The notes: generated from the letters alone by a model not told the origin. A DNA stretch of 64,000 nt from Chryseomicrobium sp. FSL W7-1435 (GCF_038595005.1 NZ_CP151997.1:2604001-2668000); one strand, 5' to 3'. Shown: positions 9,081 through 18,898, counted from the first letter of the stretch. A program made the numbers and translations.

Positions 9081-12000
9081 CTATTCTGGATAGACTCCCT
9101 TGGATTCTGCAACTTGTTCTTCACTCTTCCATTCACTCACATTACCGCTCATTAATTCAGCTTGACGAAGTACTGTTTCAAGTGCAATTTTTTGTTGGAA
9201 AGGTGGGTAACCATGTTCTCTTAAAAGTCGTTTCACAAGTCTTCTCATTGCTGCCTGCGCATCTTTTCGTACAGTCCAATCCACGGTGACATTGGCACGA
9301 ATTTTTGAAGTCAGCTCCTGTGCAATCAAAATCAAAGTCTCGTCTTTCATCATTTCTTTCACTTTTTCATTGTCTGTTAACGCTGTATAGAAGGCCACTT
9401 CGTCTTTCGATAAGCCTAGCGCGTTTTCTTCATCGTCCTCTTGCTTAATTTGATAAGCTAAGCGAATCAGTTCTTCAATGACCTGCACATTGGTCAAGCT
9501 TTGGTTGCGATACTTGTTCAAAGCACGGTTTAGCTTTTCTGAGTAGCGCTCGGACTTCACTAGATTTGAACGTTCCATCACTTTTAACTTTCCGTCCAAC
9601 AATTTCTTCAACATCTCGACTGCTACATTTTTATGTTGCAGGTGGCGAATCTCTTCTAGAAACTGTTCTGATAAAATCGATACGTCAGGTCGTTCAATAT
9701 TTAAAGTATCAAACACATCTACTACGTCTTGCGAGATAATCGACTTCTCAAGTAATTGATCTACACGCGCTTCAATCTCAGATTTCGAACGTTTTTTCGT
9801 TCCAGTTGTGCCTAATTTTTGAAGTGTAGCGCGCACCGATTTAAAGTAGTCGACATGAGGCTTGGCTTGTTTCCCGTCATCTGTGCCAGAAACTAATACA
9901 TGCGCTTTTGCCAACTCCATAGCAAACTGCTTAAATTCTTTTTGCTCTTCAGGAGGCAGTCCTAAGACAAAGTTCATCCCACCGATGATGGCAACTGCTC
10001 GGTCTCGGTTAGACTCTCCCATATAAGCTGAGTAATCAAAGGAATGGAATATTCCTTGAAGCACTTCTAATTTCTCCTGCATCACTGCAATCGCTACATC
10101 CATATCAATTCCAGTAGTCTGTCGGTCTTGATCTGTATATTGACGAAGTGCTTTCTTAAGGCTTTCAAAGATACCTAAGTAATCGACAATAGCTCCGCCA
10201 GGTTTGTCTTTGAATACCCGGTTCACTCGAGTGATGGCCTGCATTAAATTATGGCCTTTCATTGGCTTGTCGATGTACATCGTGTGCATGGAAGGGACAT
10301 CAAACCCCGTTAGCCACATATCGCGCACAATTACTAGCTGCAATTCATCAGCTGGATCTTTCATTCGGTTAGCAAGAGTGTCTCTCCGCTGCTTACCACC
10401 CGTATGCTTTTGAAGATTTTCTTCATCAGATGCTGAACCAGTCATGACGACTTTGATGACTCCTTTATCCACATCGTCACTATGCCATTCTGGTCGAAGC
10501 GCTATAATCTCATCATACAAATTCACCGCAATCTTTCGGCTCATCGCTACAATCATTGCTTTCCCAGCCATTGACTTTGATTTCGTCTCATAATGCTCGA
10601 CGATATCTTTTGCGAGCATTTTAAGTCGGTTTGGAGACCCAACCACAGCTTCCAAGCGTGACCACTGAGACTTGTACTTCTCACGAGCAGTTTCTTCTTG
10701 GCCTTCAATAATATCTTCAAATTCTTCATCGATTTTTTCCCACTCAGTCTCATCGACATCTAACCGAATAATACGATTTTCGTAAAAGATTTTTACAGTC
10801 GCTTCATCTTCAACAGCCTGCGTCATATCATAAACATCAATATAGTTCCCAAACACTGCTGGAGTGGACTTATCTTCAAATTCAATTGGAGTACCAGTGA
10901 ATCCAATGAACGACGCATTTGGTAAGGCATCGCGTAAGTATTTGGCGTAGCCAAACTTTTGGATACCGGTATCCAAATCTGTCTTCGCATCAAATCCGTA
11001 CTGGCTGCGATGTGCTTCGTCGACAATCACAATAACATTCCGACGATCAGTCAGAGCTGGCATATCTCCTTCAAGAGGTGCAAACTTTTGAATGGTTGTA
11101 AAGATAATGCCCCCCGATTCACGTTCATTCAACAAATCAAAGAGTCCATTTTCTCCGGTCTGTTTAGATGCATCAGTAAGCTTCCGGACATCTGCTTGTT
11201 TTGGTTCTTGGCGAAGTAAATCCGAGGACTTGGCAAACGTTGAAAACAGTTGATCATCTAAATCATTTCTGTCTGTTACTACTACAATGGTCGGGTTATT
11301 CAATTCTTTAACAAGCGTTCCTGTGTAGAACACCATTGAGAAGCTTTTCCCACTTCCTTGCGTGTGCCAGATGACCCCAATCTTGCGGTCACCTTCAACA
11401 GCTACAGCTTGTTTGGTATTCGTTACAGCCTTCTTGACGGCATAATACTGGTGATAAGCAGCCATGATTTTAATAATCGACTTTCGTTCACCGATTTTGC
11501 GTCCGTCTCCGTCCAGCTCCGCATCACGAGTTTCTTGGAAGAGAATAAAATTCTGGATAACATCAAGGAAGCGGTGTGGATCTAATAGACCACGAAGCAT
11601 GACTTCATATTGAGGCGTGTTTAAAGAAGCGATATCTTCTCCATTGATTGTTCGCCAGTTCATGAACCGCTCTAGGTTAGATGTCACAGTTCCAGCTTTC
11701 GCATGCAACCCGTCCGAAATAATTGTAAATGCGTTGTAGCGGAATAAAGAAGGTATCTCTGACTTGTACGTTTGAATTTGATGGTAGGCTTGTTCAATTC
11801 CTACATTTTCATCTGAAAGGTTTTTTAATTCAATGACGACAAGAGGCAATCCATTCACAAAAACAATAAGGTCTGGACGGCGATTCTCATATTCAATGAC
11901 TGTAAACTGGTTGACAACTAAAAACTCGTTCCGGTCTGGATCTTCAAAGTCCACGACAAACACTTTTTCTGTACGTAAGTTCCCGTCTCTTTGGAAAGTA

Positions 12001-12296
12001 ACGTCGATTCCATCAACTAGTAGTCTATGAAACTCTCGGTTATTTTCAATAAGCGCTGGACTCGAAAACGTCTTCACAATACGAAATGCTTCTTCAATAG
12101 CATCCTTAGGAATAGTAGGGTTTAAATGATACAAAGCATCGCGTACTTTGGAATCAATAAGGACTTCTTTGTAATCAGTTCTCAGTCCACCAGTATGTAA
12201 GTCCGGTCCATGAACGTAGTCATACCCCATCTCCTGCAGTACTTCGATGGCTGCTCGTTCTAAAAATTCTTCATTAAATGCATGGATGCCTTCCAT
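9081..12296 (-). CDS. hsdR: Type I restriction endonuclease subunit R
   Basis: Motor and nuclease subunit of a type I restriction-modification complex (R2M2S), which cleaves unmodified foreign DNA after ATP-driven translocation. Visible modules: N-terminal PD-(D/E)xK nuclease (RPDLIVFVNGLPLVVIELK, about residues 141-160) with the QxxxY motif (QAYHQIQTY), helicase Walker A (HTQGSGKSFS, about 313-322), DEAH box (IVDEAHRSQYG), SFIGFTGTP motif and a later helicase lobe. The 1071-1073 residue length is normal. Two ATGs lie 6 nt apart; I prefer 12294-12296 because AAGGAGG is 6 nt before it, whereas the first ATG touches the ribosome binding site. Follows hsdS by 15 nt and appears intact. Confidence 0.96.
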   Translation of the reverse strand: MEGIHAFNEEFLERAAIEVLQEMGYDYVHGPDLHTGGLRTDYKEVLIDSKVRDALYHLNPTIPKDAIEEAFRIVKTFSSPALIENNREFHRLLVDGIDVTFQRDGNLRTEKVFVVDFEDPDRNEFLVVNQFTVIEYENRRPDLIVFVNGLPLVVIELKNLSDENVGIEQAYHQIQTYKSEIPSLFRYNAFTIISDGLHAKAGTVTSNLERFMNWRTINGEDIASLNTPQYEVMLRGLLDPHRFLDVIQNFILFQETRDAELDGDGRKIGERKSIIKIMAAYHQYYAVKKAVTNTKQAVAVEGDRKIGVIWHTQGSGKSFSMVFYTGTLVKELNNPTIVVVTDRNDLDDQLFSTFAKSSDLLRQEPKQADVRKLTDASKQTGENGLFDLLNERESGGIIFTTIQKFAPLEGDMPALTDRRNVIVIVDEAHRSQYGFDAKTDLDTGIQKFGYAKYLRDALPNASFIGFTGTPIEFEDKSTPAVFGNYIDVYDMTQAVEDEATVKIFYENRIIRLDVDETEWEKIDEEFEDIIEGQEETAREKYKSQWSRLEAVVGSPNRLKMLAKDIVEHYETKSKSMAGKAMIVAMSRKIAVNLYDEIIALRPEWHSDDVDKGVIKVVMTGSASDEENLQKHTGGKQRRDTLANRMKDPADELQLVIVRDMWLTGFDVPSMHTMYIDKPMKGHNLMQAITRVNRVFKDKPGGAIVDYLGIFESLKKALRQYTDQDRQTTGIDMDVAIAVMQEKLEVLQGIFHSFDYSAYMGESNRDRAVAIIGGMNFVLGLPPEEQKEFKQFAMELAKAHVLVSGTDDGKQAKPHVDYFKSVRATLQKLGTTGTKKRSKSEIEARVDQLLEKSIISQDVVDVFDTLNIERPDVSILSEQFLEEIRHLQHKNVAVEMLKKLLDGKLKVMERSNLVKSERYSEKLNRALNKYRNQSLTNVQVIEELIRLAYQIKQEDDEENALGLSKDEVAFYTALTDNEKVKEMMKDETLILIAQELTSKIRANVTVDWTVRKDAQAAMRRLVKRLLREHGYPPFQQKIALETVLRQAELMSGNVSEWKSEEQVAESKGVYPE

Positions 12297-12311
12297 CGTC
12301 ATCCTCCTTTC

Positions 12312-13577
12312 TTAGTTTTCCACGTTTTCTTTGATTGGTAGTTCGATCTCTCCTGAGAGAAGTTTTGGGAGTAATATATTCCTGAGACTATTTAAAGTAT
12401 TTATTTCTTTTGTTTTTAACTTAATAAGCTCAAATAAAGGAATAATTTCTTTTTTTAAAGCTTGCAGAATTTGACTATCCGGAATAAGTACTTTAATTTT
12501 TTTTACAACCTTAGAATTTACTGCTGTTCCGATGGACGAAGTGTTCCCAAGTGAATTAAAATCGAAATTCGAAAGATACAAATATAGATACTCAGTGAAT
12601 AAATCAGGATCTTTAAATTCGAAACTTGCAATCGCTTCATTAGTTGCTAATCTTTCATCGGTTATATTTAATCTTCCAACAGTTAATTTAAAACTCATAA
12701 TCAAAGTGTTCTCTGGCACAATATTAATTTTAAATTTAGTTACTGCTTCATATGTTAAATTTTCTGAACTTTCAAAAATATAAGGCCCGATCGAATTCCC
12801 CATATCTTTTATCGATACCCATTTGACCCCGACAGAATTATCTGTGAACCATTCAGCTTCTTTTCTTGGGGGAGTTCGTCCAATTTTCACATTTGATATT
12901 TCATCAAGTTCTCTATATTCCCAGCTATAAGGAATCATCCCTAATTCACTTTCAACCATCTTCCCACCACTTGATTTATAAGGCTGACCATTTTCGTTCG
13001 GGAATTCGAAGTCGATGAACCAGTGTTTGTAAATAGTTTGCGAGATGTCCTCTAATCTTTTAACTAATTGATTGTTAATATCGATTTTCCGAGAAATATT
13101 ATTTAATACTTCTACTGCTTTCTTTTGTTTTATCAAAGATGGAAAATCAAATTCTAAGTGACCGATGACTGATGGTTTAATTGAAGGATAAGTAGATGTA
13201 CTAGCTTCTGCAATTGCTTGCAAATAATCTATTACTTTTTCTTGTGTCAATAACCAATACACATAATCCGGATCGGCTTTATTTATATCGACTCTTAAAT
13301 GTGCAAAACCAGTGGATGCAATTATTTCTGCTTGATATTTATATATACCAAAGTGTTTTTGATTTGGCCTAACAGTAGAGTAAAGAATATCATTACATTT
13401 AACTAAGCGTTTTGCTCGGCTTGGTACTTTATCAATCCCTCTTGTATACTCCACAAGTTTGTCAATTTTCCCTTGATTTAAATTAGCTGTATCTAAATAT
13501 CTAATTTTTTCAAAGGAGGAAATATTCACAGAATTACTTGGATTGATTTCTGCAACGTCTGCCAATTTATATCTCAT
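12312..13577 (-). CDS. hsdS: Type I restriction-modification specificity subunit S
   Basis: DNA-recognition subunit, 421 residues, with the usual two half-repeats: a first target-recognition domain (about 1-155), a conserved helical spacer ([43 protein letters not shown]), a second recognition domain (about 215-360) and the closing helix ending [15 protein letters not shown]. Base composition is more AT-rich than the flanking hsdM and hsdR, as is common for exchanged specificity genes. ATG at 13575-13577 is preceded by AAGGAG; a TTG two codons earlier is less likely. It overlaps the 3' end of hsdM by 11 bp. The recognised DNA sequence cannot be read from the protein. Confidence 0.95.
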   Translation of the reverse strand: MRYKLADVAEINPSNSVNISSFEKIRYLDTANLNQGKIDKLVEYTRGIDKVPSRAKRLVKCNDILYSTVRPNQKHFGIYKYQAEIIASTGFAHLRVDINKADPDYVYWLLTQEKVIDYLQAIAEASTSTYPSIKPSVIGHLEFDFPSLIKQKKAVEVLNNISRKIDINNQLVKRLEDISQTIYKHWFIDFEFPNENGQPYKSSGGKMVESELGMIPYSWEYRELDEISNVKIGRTPPRKEAEWFTDNSVGVKWVSIKDMGNSIGPYIFESSENLTYEAVTKFKINIVPENTLIMSFKLTVGRLNITDERLATNEAIASFEFKDPDLFTEYLYLYLSNFDFNSLGNTSSIGTAVNSKVVKKIKVLIPDSQILQALKKEIIPLFELIKLKTKEINTLNSLRNILLPKLLSGEIELPIKENVEN

Positions 13578-15090
13578 AACCAATCTCCTTCAGATTCTTC
13601 CGAATTTGATCTTCTAATTCGTTGGATTTAGCAAATAGCTCACTTAATTCGCTTGTCAACTTTTCCATCTTTTCTTCAAAAGGAATTCCATCATCTTCCT
13701 CATCAGCTAGTCCTACATAACGTCCTGGAGTCAGAATATGATCATGACCTCTAACTTCCTCTAGTGAAGCAGATTTCACAAAACCCGCTACATCTTCGTA
13801 GTTTCCATCTTTATTCCTCCATGAGTGATAAGCTGAAGCAATTTTCTCAATGTCTTCAGGCAATAATTCTCTTAATTTACGATCGACCATCTTTCCTTCG
13901 TTACGTGCATCAATGAATAAAATTTCGTTCTGACGATTACGGAAACGTGAACTCTCTTCCTTGTTACGTCGCAAAATCCAAACAGATACTGGAATGGCTG
14001 TGGAATAGAATAAGTTCCCTGGTAGAGAAACGATACAATCTACTAAATCGGACTCTATCAAATTCTTGCGGATTTCGCCTTCATTTGAAGTATTCGAGCT
14101 TAGTGAACCATTCGCCAAAACGATTGCAGCTGTTCCGTGTGGTGCCAAGTGATGAACCATGTGCTGAACCCATGCGAAGTTGGCATTTCCTGTTGGCGGA
14201 GTACCATATTTCCAGCGGACATCGTCTTTTAAGAGGTCCCCTCCCCAGTCACTGATGTTGAATGGAGGATTTGCTAAGATGTAATCGGCTTTTAAGTTTT
14301 TGTGTAAATCGTCATGGAATGTATCAGCATGATTTGGCCCTAAATTTCCGTCTAGTCCTCGGATTGCCAAGTTCATGCGGCAAAGTTTCCAAGTCGTTGA
14401 ATTTAACTCTTGCCCGTAAATGGAAAGGTCTTGCACACGACCTTGATGTTCTTCCACGAACTTTTCACTTTGAATGAACATTCCACCTGAACCACAAGCT
14501 GGGTCATAGATACGGCCCTTATACGGCTCTAGCATTTCAACTAATACTTTTACAACACTTACAGGAGTATAGAACTCTCCTCCGCCCTTTCCTTCTGCAG
14601 AAGCGAACTTTCCAAGGAAGTATTCGTAAACGCGCCCTAGAAGATCTTTTTCTCCATTAGAGTGCAATTTAATGGTAGAAATCAGGTCAATCAGTTCTCC
14701 TAAACGACGCTTATCGATTTCTGGACGCGCATAGCGTTTTTCAAGAACCCCTTTTAAAGAAGCATTCTCTTTTTCAATCAATAGCATAGCCTCATCGATG
14801 ATTTGCCCAATTTTCACATCTTTCGCATGATCTTTGATGTAGTCCCAGCGTGCTTCTGCAGGAACCCAGAAAATGTTTTCTGCTGTGTATTCATCAATAT
14901 CTTCTTCAAAACCCGAGCCTTCTGCTACGAGTTCGTTGTACTTCGTTTCAAATTTATCCGAGATATATTTTAAGAAAATCAAGCCGAGCACGACGTGTTT
15001 GTACTCGCCTGAATCCATGCTTCCGCGAAGCTTATCTGCAGCTTTCCAAAGAGTTTCTTCAAAGCCGACATTGGCTGTTGTATTATTCAT
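13567..15090 (-). CDS. hsdM: Type I restriction-modification methyltransferase subunit M
   Basis: N6-adenine methyltransferase of the system, 507 residues. N-terminal helical HsdM_N domain (about 1-145), then the catalytic domain with SAM-binding motif [11 protein letters not shown] (196-205) and catalytic motif IV NPPF (274-277). Also seen: GGGEFYTP before motif I, typical of HsdM. A strong AGGAGG lies 8 nt before the ATG. It follows the HTH gene by 11 nt and overlaps hsdS, giving the order regulator-M-S-R-lipoprotein in one minus-strand operon. Confidence 0.97.
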   Translation of the reverse strand: MNNTTANVGFEETLWKAADKLRGSMDSGEYKHVVLGLIFLKYISDKFETKYNELVAEGSGFEEDIDEYTAENIFWVPAEARWDYIKDHAKDVKIGQIIDEAMLLIEKENASLKGVLEKRYARPEIDKRRLGELIDLISTIKLHSNGEKDLLGRVYEYFLGKFASAEGKGGGEFYTPVSVVKVLVEMLEPYKGRIYDPACGSGGMFIQSEKFVEEHQGRVQDLSIYGQELNSTTWKLCRMNLAIRGLDGNLGPNHADTFHDDLHKNLKADYILANPPFNISDWGGDLLKDDVRWKYGTPPTGNANFAWVQHMVHHLAPHGTAAIVLANGSLSSNTSNEGEIRKNLIESDLVDCIVSLPGNLFYSTAIPVSVWILRRNKEESSRFRNRQNEILFIDARNEGKMVDRKLRELLPEDIEKIASAYHSWRNKDGNYEDVAGFVKSASLEEVRGHDHILTPGRYVGLADEEDDGIPFEEKMEKLTSELSELFAKSNELEDQIRKNLKEIGYEI

Positions 15091-15101
15091 GGTGGTTCCT
15101 C

Positions 15102-15692
15102 CTAATAATTGTGGTCATCAAAAACTTCAAATAAGTCTTCCTCAAACTCTTCTTGTTCTTCTTCTGTAGAAATTTCTGGTGGCAATACATCGAAATAATG
15201 AGCTAAGCCTTCTAATGTTTTATGGACTAAAGGCTCTGTCGGTGTATCCTCAATGAGTTTTAAAAAGAGTGAGATAGTATCCATATTAGATAAAGGGCTC
15301 TCAAGTAGAGTTTTAAATTTCCCTACTAACATTTCCTGATCAATTTCTGCTGAGATAGCATTAAGTTGAGGTTGCTCGTAGATTATCTTCTCAGTCAATA
15401 AAGATTCTTCTTCAAATATAGAAAATTTCTCAACTTTATTTAGTGTGACAGGTTGAAGTTCCCGTTCCAACTTCTCTTTCTGGATATGAAGTTTATCGAG
15501 TTCAGTGAGTTGTTTTTGAAAGTAGGCGGCTTCTAAATGAAACATGTCGGACAGAATAGGCAAGTATTTCTTTGGAATGTTCTGCTTTTCTTTGATCCAC
15601 AGATTGATGTTTTGCTTTTTAATACCGAGCTTTTCCGCAAGCTCCATATGAGGAATCTCATATAGGTGGAGAATGTATTCGAGTCCGATCAT
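15102..15692 (-). CDS. HTH transcriptional regulator heading the type I R-M operon
   Basis: 196 residues. The N-terminus (about 4-55) is an XRE-like helix-turn-helix: [40 protein letters not shown] coiled segment follows ([22 protein letters not shown]) and then an acidic C-terminal region. It is the first gene of the operon, 11 nt before hsdM, so it probably tunes restriction-modification expression. A 19-bp palindrome overlaps its own -10 region, and two more copies of that palindrome sit on the promoter of the lipoprotein next door; I infer these are its operators. AAGGAGG lies 7 nt before the ATG. Controller proteins are familiar for type II systems but less so as the leading gene of a type I operon. 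Confidence 0.82.
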   Translation of the reverse strand: MIGLEYILHLYEIPHMELAEKLGIKKQNINLWIKEKQNIPKKYLPILSDMFHLEAAYFQKQLTELDKLHIQKEKLERELQPVTLNKVEKFSIFEEESLLTEKIIYEQPQLNAISAEIDQEMLVGKFKTLLESPLSNMDTISLFLKLIEDTPTEPLVHKTLEGLAHYFDVLPPEISTEEEQEEFEEDLFEVFDDHNY

Positions 15693-15704
15693 GTCGCCAC
15701 CTCC

Positions 15705-15723
15705 TTATTGTCTTGGTCAATAC
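15705..15723 (-). promoter_or_regulatory. Palindromic operator over the HTH-hsdMSR promoter
   Basis: TTATTGTCTTGGTCAATAC matches the shared consensus TATTGTCYNRGWCAATA. On the minus strand it overlaps the last bases of a -10 candidate TAGTAT (15725-15720; weak -35 TTCCAT at 15748-15743, 17-nt spacer) and ends at the ribosome binding site. Binding here would block transcription start, so negative autoregulation is likely. Confidence 0.65.
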
Positions 15724-15762
15724 TAGTTTACTTGTTCAACCAATGGAAAACAATAAGGCGAA

Positions 15763-15783
15763 AGCTGCCTGATATAGGCAGCT
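15763..15783 (-). terminator. Hairpin after the DUF4352-like lipoprotein gene
   Basis: AGCTGCCTGATATAGGCAGCT, an 8-bp stem, lies 6 nt beyond the stop codon and is followed on the minus strand by a short TTT. A weak terminator, just upstream of the HTH operon promoter. Confidence 0.6.
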
Positions 15784-15789
15784 CATAGA

Positions 15790-16449
15790 TTACTCTGTGG
15801 CAAAAAAGACATTGTCCCAATTTCCATCTTCAAAGACAAGTAATATTGGATCATCGACTTTCACCATATTCACGACTTTTCCTTCAATCCTACCTCCTGC
15901 ATAAATCTCTCCAGAAAGATTAGGTTCTACAACGACTGATGTCCACTCATAAGGAGAGCCGTCGCTGCCAATAAAGTCAAACCACATACCGTCCATAAAC
16001 CAAGCATAATCTTCTGTCTCAGCTTCTACTAAAGATGCAGTAACATCTAACATCATATATTCATAACCTTCAGGTGGTGCTTCATTAAACTGATTAATTT
16101 CTTGCACAAAGTCTAAAACACTTTGGCCACGTTCTACAGAGTTTACTGTAATCTCAGCTGTAGCATCATAAGTATTGAAATCATTATCGGATAATTGGAT
16201 ATAAATACTTTGTGTCTGACCTACTGGCACTGGATTTGAACGTTTGCCAAACTCTGATTCACTTTCAGCCTCTTCAGCCTCTTCCTCTGTAGCTTCAGTT
16301 TCCTCTATTTCTTCTGTTCCACTTTCAGATCCTGATGTTTCCTCTGATTGAACTGTTTCTTCAACAGGTGTTTCCGGTTCAGTAGACTCCTCTGTCCCAC
16401 AGGCTGCGAGCAATAGTGCTGTTAATGCTAGTAAAGATAGTTTTTTCAT
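15790..16449 (-). CDS. DUF4352-like lipoprotein with tandem operators
   Basis: 219 residues. Lipobox signal peptide (MKKLSLLALTALLLAAC), a long linker of mainly E, T and S, then a beta-rich domain starting GKRSNPVPVGQTQSIYI and containing EITVNSVERGQ, resembling the DUF4352/telokin-like domain common in Gram-positive surface lipoproteins. The ATG at 16447-16449 has AAGGAGG upstream. Its promoter is near-consensus and covered by two copies of the palindrome also found at the HTH gene, which suggests shared control with the restriction-modification operon. The role is unknown. Confidence 0.87.
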   Translation of the reverse strand: MKKLSLLALTALLLAACGTEESTEPETPVEETVQSEETSGSESGTEEIEETEATEEEAEEAESESEFGKRSNPVPVGQTQSIYIQLSDNDFNTYDATAEITVNSVERGQSVLDFVQEINQFNEAPPEGYEYMMLDVTASLVEAETEDYAWFMDGMWFDFIGSDGSPYEWTSVVVEPNLSGEIYAGGRIEGKVVNMVKVDDPILLVFEDGNWDNVFFATE

Positions 16450-16471
16450 TTGTTCTTCCTCCTTATATTTT

Positions 16472-16518
16472 TTATTGTCTAAGACAATAATATAATTAAA
16501 TATTGTCCGAGTCAATAA
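16472..16518 (-). promoter_or_regulatory. Strong promoter covered by two palindromic operators
   Basis: Minus-strand promoter with -35 TTGACT (16515-16510) and -10 TATTAT (16492-16487), 17-nt spacer. Operator 2, TTATTGTCTAAGACAATAA (16472-16490), is a 19-bp palindrome over the -10 and start site; operator 3, ATATTGTCCGAGTCAATAA (16500-16518), covers the -35. Their centres are 28 bp apart. Both align base for base with the palindrome at 15705-15723. Confidence 0.75.
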
Positions 16519-16678
16519 ATTATTTTAATTTTCTTTATCGATGCTTTAAATATGCAACAATGTAGCTATCAAATATCTCTTTCGCAATTATTTCCAAAGT
16601 CATAGCTTCATTGCTTGGGCAAAAATAGCCCCCAAGAAAAATAGCTCCAAGAATTAAATCCCTTTCATTTTAACTACT

Positions 16679-17140
16679 TCATTTGTTGCTTTCTCTGTTA
16701 TAAATCAATTCTAAATCCTCTTTTTTTGTTTTAATCTGCTTCATCTGATCTGATGCTTGTTGAATATATTGATCTTGATTAGTATTTAACCATAGCACTA
16801 AAGACTCTTGAACTCCTATTAGTTCAGTTGTAATACTTTGAACTTGTTCATAAGTATCTTGTCTGGAAGGGATTAAGGCTAAATTACTTTCACTAGAAGT
16901 GAACGACTCCATTTCTTTAATTAGGATGCTTATACTGGTTCGATACGATTCGTTTTCTAGTATCCATGGTTCATCAATATAGTCGTTAACTAAAGTAGTA
17001 GTCCGATTATAAAGCAGTACCAAAGTTTCTCCCTAATTATTAAGTTCATTTGAAAATCGATATTCATCCAGTAAATCGTTTATAGGTACCAACTTCCATA
17101 CTATAAATAAAACTATTCCATAAAAGAGAAGTTTTTTCAT
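16679..17140 (-). pseudogene. Secreted or anchored protein gene split by an amber codon
   Basis: An ATG at 17138-17140 with a GGGGG ribosome binding site begins a signal-anchor-like segment (MKKLLFYGIVLFIVWKLVP...). After 35 codons there is TAG at 17033-17035, and the same frame then continues without interruption for 118 codons (GETLVLLYNRTTTLVNDYI...) to 16679. Read through, it would be a 153-residue protein with one N-terminal helix and a helical extracytoplasmic domain. A TTG at 17021-17023 could restart translation but would lack the signal. I do not recognise the family. Confidence 0.6.
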
Positions 17141-17346
17141 CAAGACATCCCCCTTTCTGTTTTGTAACTGAACTTACCCTATTTAAATTCATTATGAATA
17201 ACTACACTCGATAAATCCATATATTTTCATATTTAACCCCCACTGGAAAAAGTGTAAAGTTGTAAAAGAAAGTGAAACCCATTCGTTTCCTCGTTCGTTG
17301 TAGGAAGGCTTAAAAAATTTGTAGTAGAAATCACGGAGGTTAGGGA

Positions 17347-18252
17347 ATGCAAAGTCGCGGGAAGAGTATCAATTTATATTTAATGGATGGCAATCCTACA
17401 GGACGAATCATCTGTACATTGGCCAACTGGACAGGGATTGCGTTTAAGATTCCACGAACAGAGCTGGAGAATTCGAAAGATCGTGCAGAACTTGCGCAGA
17501 CAGGCGTGTACTTTTTATTTGGAACAAGTGAAGAGACCAATGAAGATGTAGTGTATGTCGGACAAGCTGGCGTGCGTAGAAATGGCGATGGTTTGCTGAG
17601 TCGTTTGATTGAACATAAACGAAATGCAGATAAAGATTATTGGACAGAGGCTGTGATTTTCACGACTTCGAATAATTCGTTTGGTCCTACAGAAATCAGT
17701 TACTTGGAGAATCGCTTCTATCTTCTAGCAAAAGATGCCGGTCGCTACGTTGTGAAAAACGGCAACAATCCGACTCCCGGAAATATTACGGAGCAAAAAG
17801 AAAGTGAGCTGGAGGAATTCATTGATAATGCAAAACTGATGATGGGTACACTTGGTCATAAATTGTTTGAGCCGTTGACAGAGAGACCTGTCGTGACGAC
17901 GAAAACGGTCCTTTCTCATTCCGAAGAAGATTTGACGCTTTATTTATCGCGCACTATCCGAAAAAGTGGTGTGACGGTTCATGCGACGTGCAAGCAGACC
18001 AATGAAGGATTCGTCGTATTAAAAGGCAGCTTGATTGAAAAAGAAGATACGGAGAGTTTGCAGCCGAATGTCATTGAGCGCCGTATGAAAGCGAAGATCG
18101 ATGAATCGGGAATTTTGCTTGAAGACGTCTTGTTCCCAAGCCCTTCCTTCGCAGCAGCATTTGTCATTGGCGGAAAAGCGAATGGTCTGACGGAATGGAA
18201 GACAAAAGATGGCGTTTCGTTGAAGCAAATGGAGATGGAAAGCGTTCAGTAA
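17347..18252 (+). CDS. GIY-YIG nuclease family protein with DUF4357 C-terminus
   Basis: 301 residues. The GIY-YIG core is visible from about residue 50: TGVYFLFGTSEETNEDVVYVGQAG (the GVY...YVG pair), followed by LLSRLIEHKRN and a Glu in SYLENRFYLLAKDAGRYVVKNGNNP, as expected for the catalytic set (Tyr, Arg, Glu). The C-terminal region (DGVLLEDVLFPSPSFAAAFVIGGKANGLTEWKTKDG-like) is the DUF4357 module. This pairing is known from uncharacterised nucleases often found near restriction-modification genes. GGAGG precedes the ATG by 8 nt. It is transcribed away from the hsd operon and is followed by its own terminator. DNA substrate unknown. Confidence 0.87.
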   Translation: MQSRGKSINLYLMDGNPTGRIICTLANWTGIAFKIPRTELENSKDRAELAQTGVYFLFGTSEETNEDVVYVGQAGVRRNGDGLLSRLIEHKRNADKDYWTEAVIFTTSNNSFGPTEISYLENRFYLLAKDAGRYVVKNGNNPTPGNITEQKESELEEFIDNAKLMMGTLGHKLFEPLTERPVVTTKTVLSHSEEDLTLYLSRTIRKSGVTVHATCKQTNEGFVVLKGSLIEKEDTESLQPNVIERRMKAKIDESGILLEDVLFPSPSFAAAFVIGGKANGLTEWKTKDGVSLKQMEMESVQ

Positions 18253-18260
18253 ATGACGAG

Positions 18261-18285
18261 TCCGGGCGATTGCTCGGATTTTTTT
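18261..18285 (+). terminator. Terminator of the GIY-YIG gene
   Basis: TCCGGGC / GCTCGGA stem with a 4-nt loop and a run of seven T residues, 8 nt after the stop codon. Confidence 0.85.
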
Positions 18286-18292
18286 ATGAAAT

Positions 18293-18323
18293 GGAAAACC
18301 ACAGGGTAGAGTCAATCGTTGTA
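18293..18323 (+). promoter_or_regulatory. ECF-type promoter of the first sigma gene
   Basis: GGAAAACC (18293-18300), 16-nt spacer, CGTTGTA (18317-18323). The nine bases TCAATCGTT around the -10 are identical to those in front of the second sigma gene (20085-20093), so the two operons probably share a sigma factor, as expected for autoregulated ECF factors. Confidence 0.6.
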
Positions 18324-18352
18324 GGATAACAAACCAAAAAGGGGGAATATGC

Positions 18353-18898
18353 GTGACAAGGAGTCCATCCACCCCACCTGCGGAAGGAACAGACCAGTGG
18401 CTCAACACACTGATGACAACTTACGGAGATGCGTTGACGAACCTTTCCTATAGTTATTTGCACGACTGGGGAAAAGCGCAGGAAGTGGCGCAAGATGTGT
18501 TCTTGAAGTGTTATGAGAATGCGGATTCCTTTCGAAAGCTAGAGTACATAAAACCGTATTTATACCGCATGACCATCAACAAATGCAAAGACGTATTAAA
18601 AAGTTCATGGATTCGACGCGTCATTTTTGGAAGCAAGGTGCCTGAAATTCGTACTTCTTCAAGCGCTTCTGTCGAAGAGACTGTCGCAAATTACGCAGCT
18701 TCTGCTCAGTTGATCCAGCATGTAGCCGCGCTTCCGATCAATTACCGCGAAGTGATTCATCTACACTACTACGAAGAATTATCGGTGGCGGAAGTGGCAG
18801 TAGTTACGCAATTGAATGAAAACACAGTGAAGACACGATTACGACGTGCACGCACACTTCTCGGGAAATCCTTACAAGGTGGTGATTCTCTTGACTGA
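18353..18898 (+). CDS. ECF RNA polymerase sigma factor, first pair
   Basis: 181 residues. Region 2: LTNLSYSYLHDWGKAQEVAQDVFLKCYEN...YLYRMTINKCKDVLKSSW; region 4: LPINYREVIHLHYYEELSVAEVAVVTQLNENTVKTRLRRAR. No region 3, as in group IV sigma factors. Directs RNA polymerase to promoters controlled by its partner. GTG start with GGGGG upstream; the 3' end overlaps the partner gene's TTG start by 8 bp. Closely similar in sequence to the sigma factor at 20117-20668, so the two are recent paralogs. Confidence 0.93.
   Translation: MTRSPSTPPAEGTDQWLNTLMTTYGDALTNLSYSYLHDWGKAQEVAQDVFLKCYENADSFRKLEYIKPYLYRMTINKCKDVLKSSWIRRVIFGSKVPEIRTSSSASVEETVANYAASAQLIQHVAALPINYREVIHLHYYEELSVAEVAVVTQLNENTVKTRLRRARTLLGKSLQGGDSLD

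Noticed and set aside
16472-16518. The TATTGTC...GACAATA palindromes as terminators
   Set aside because: They coincide with a near-consensus promoter upstream of the gene, have no T run after the stem and match a third copy at another promoter.
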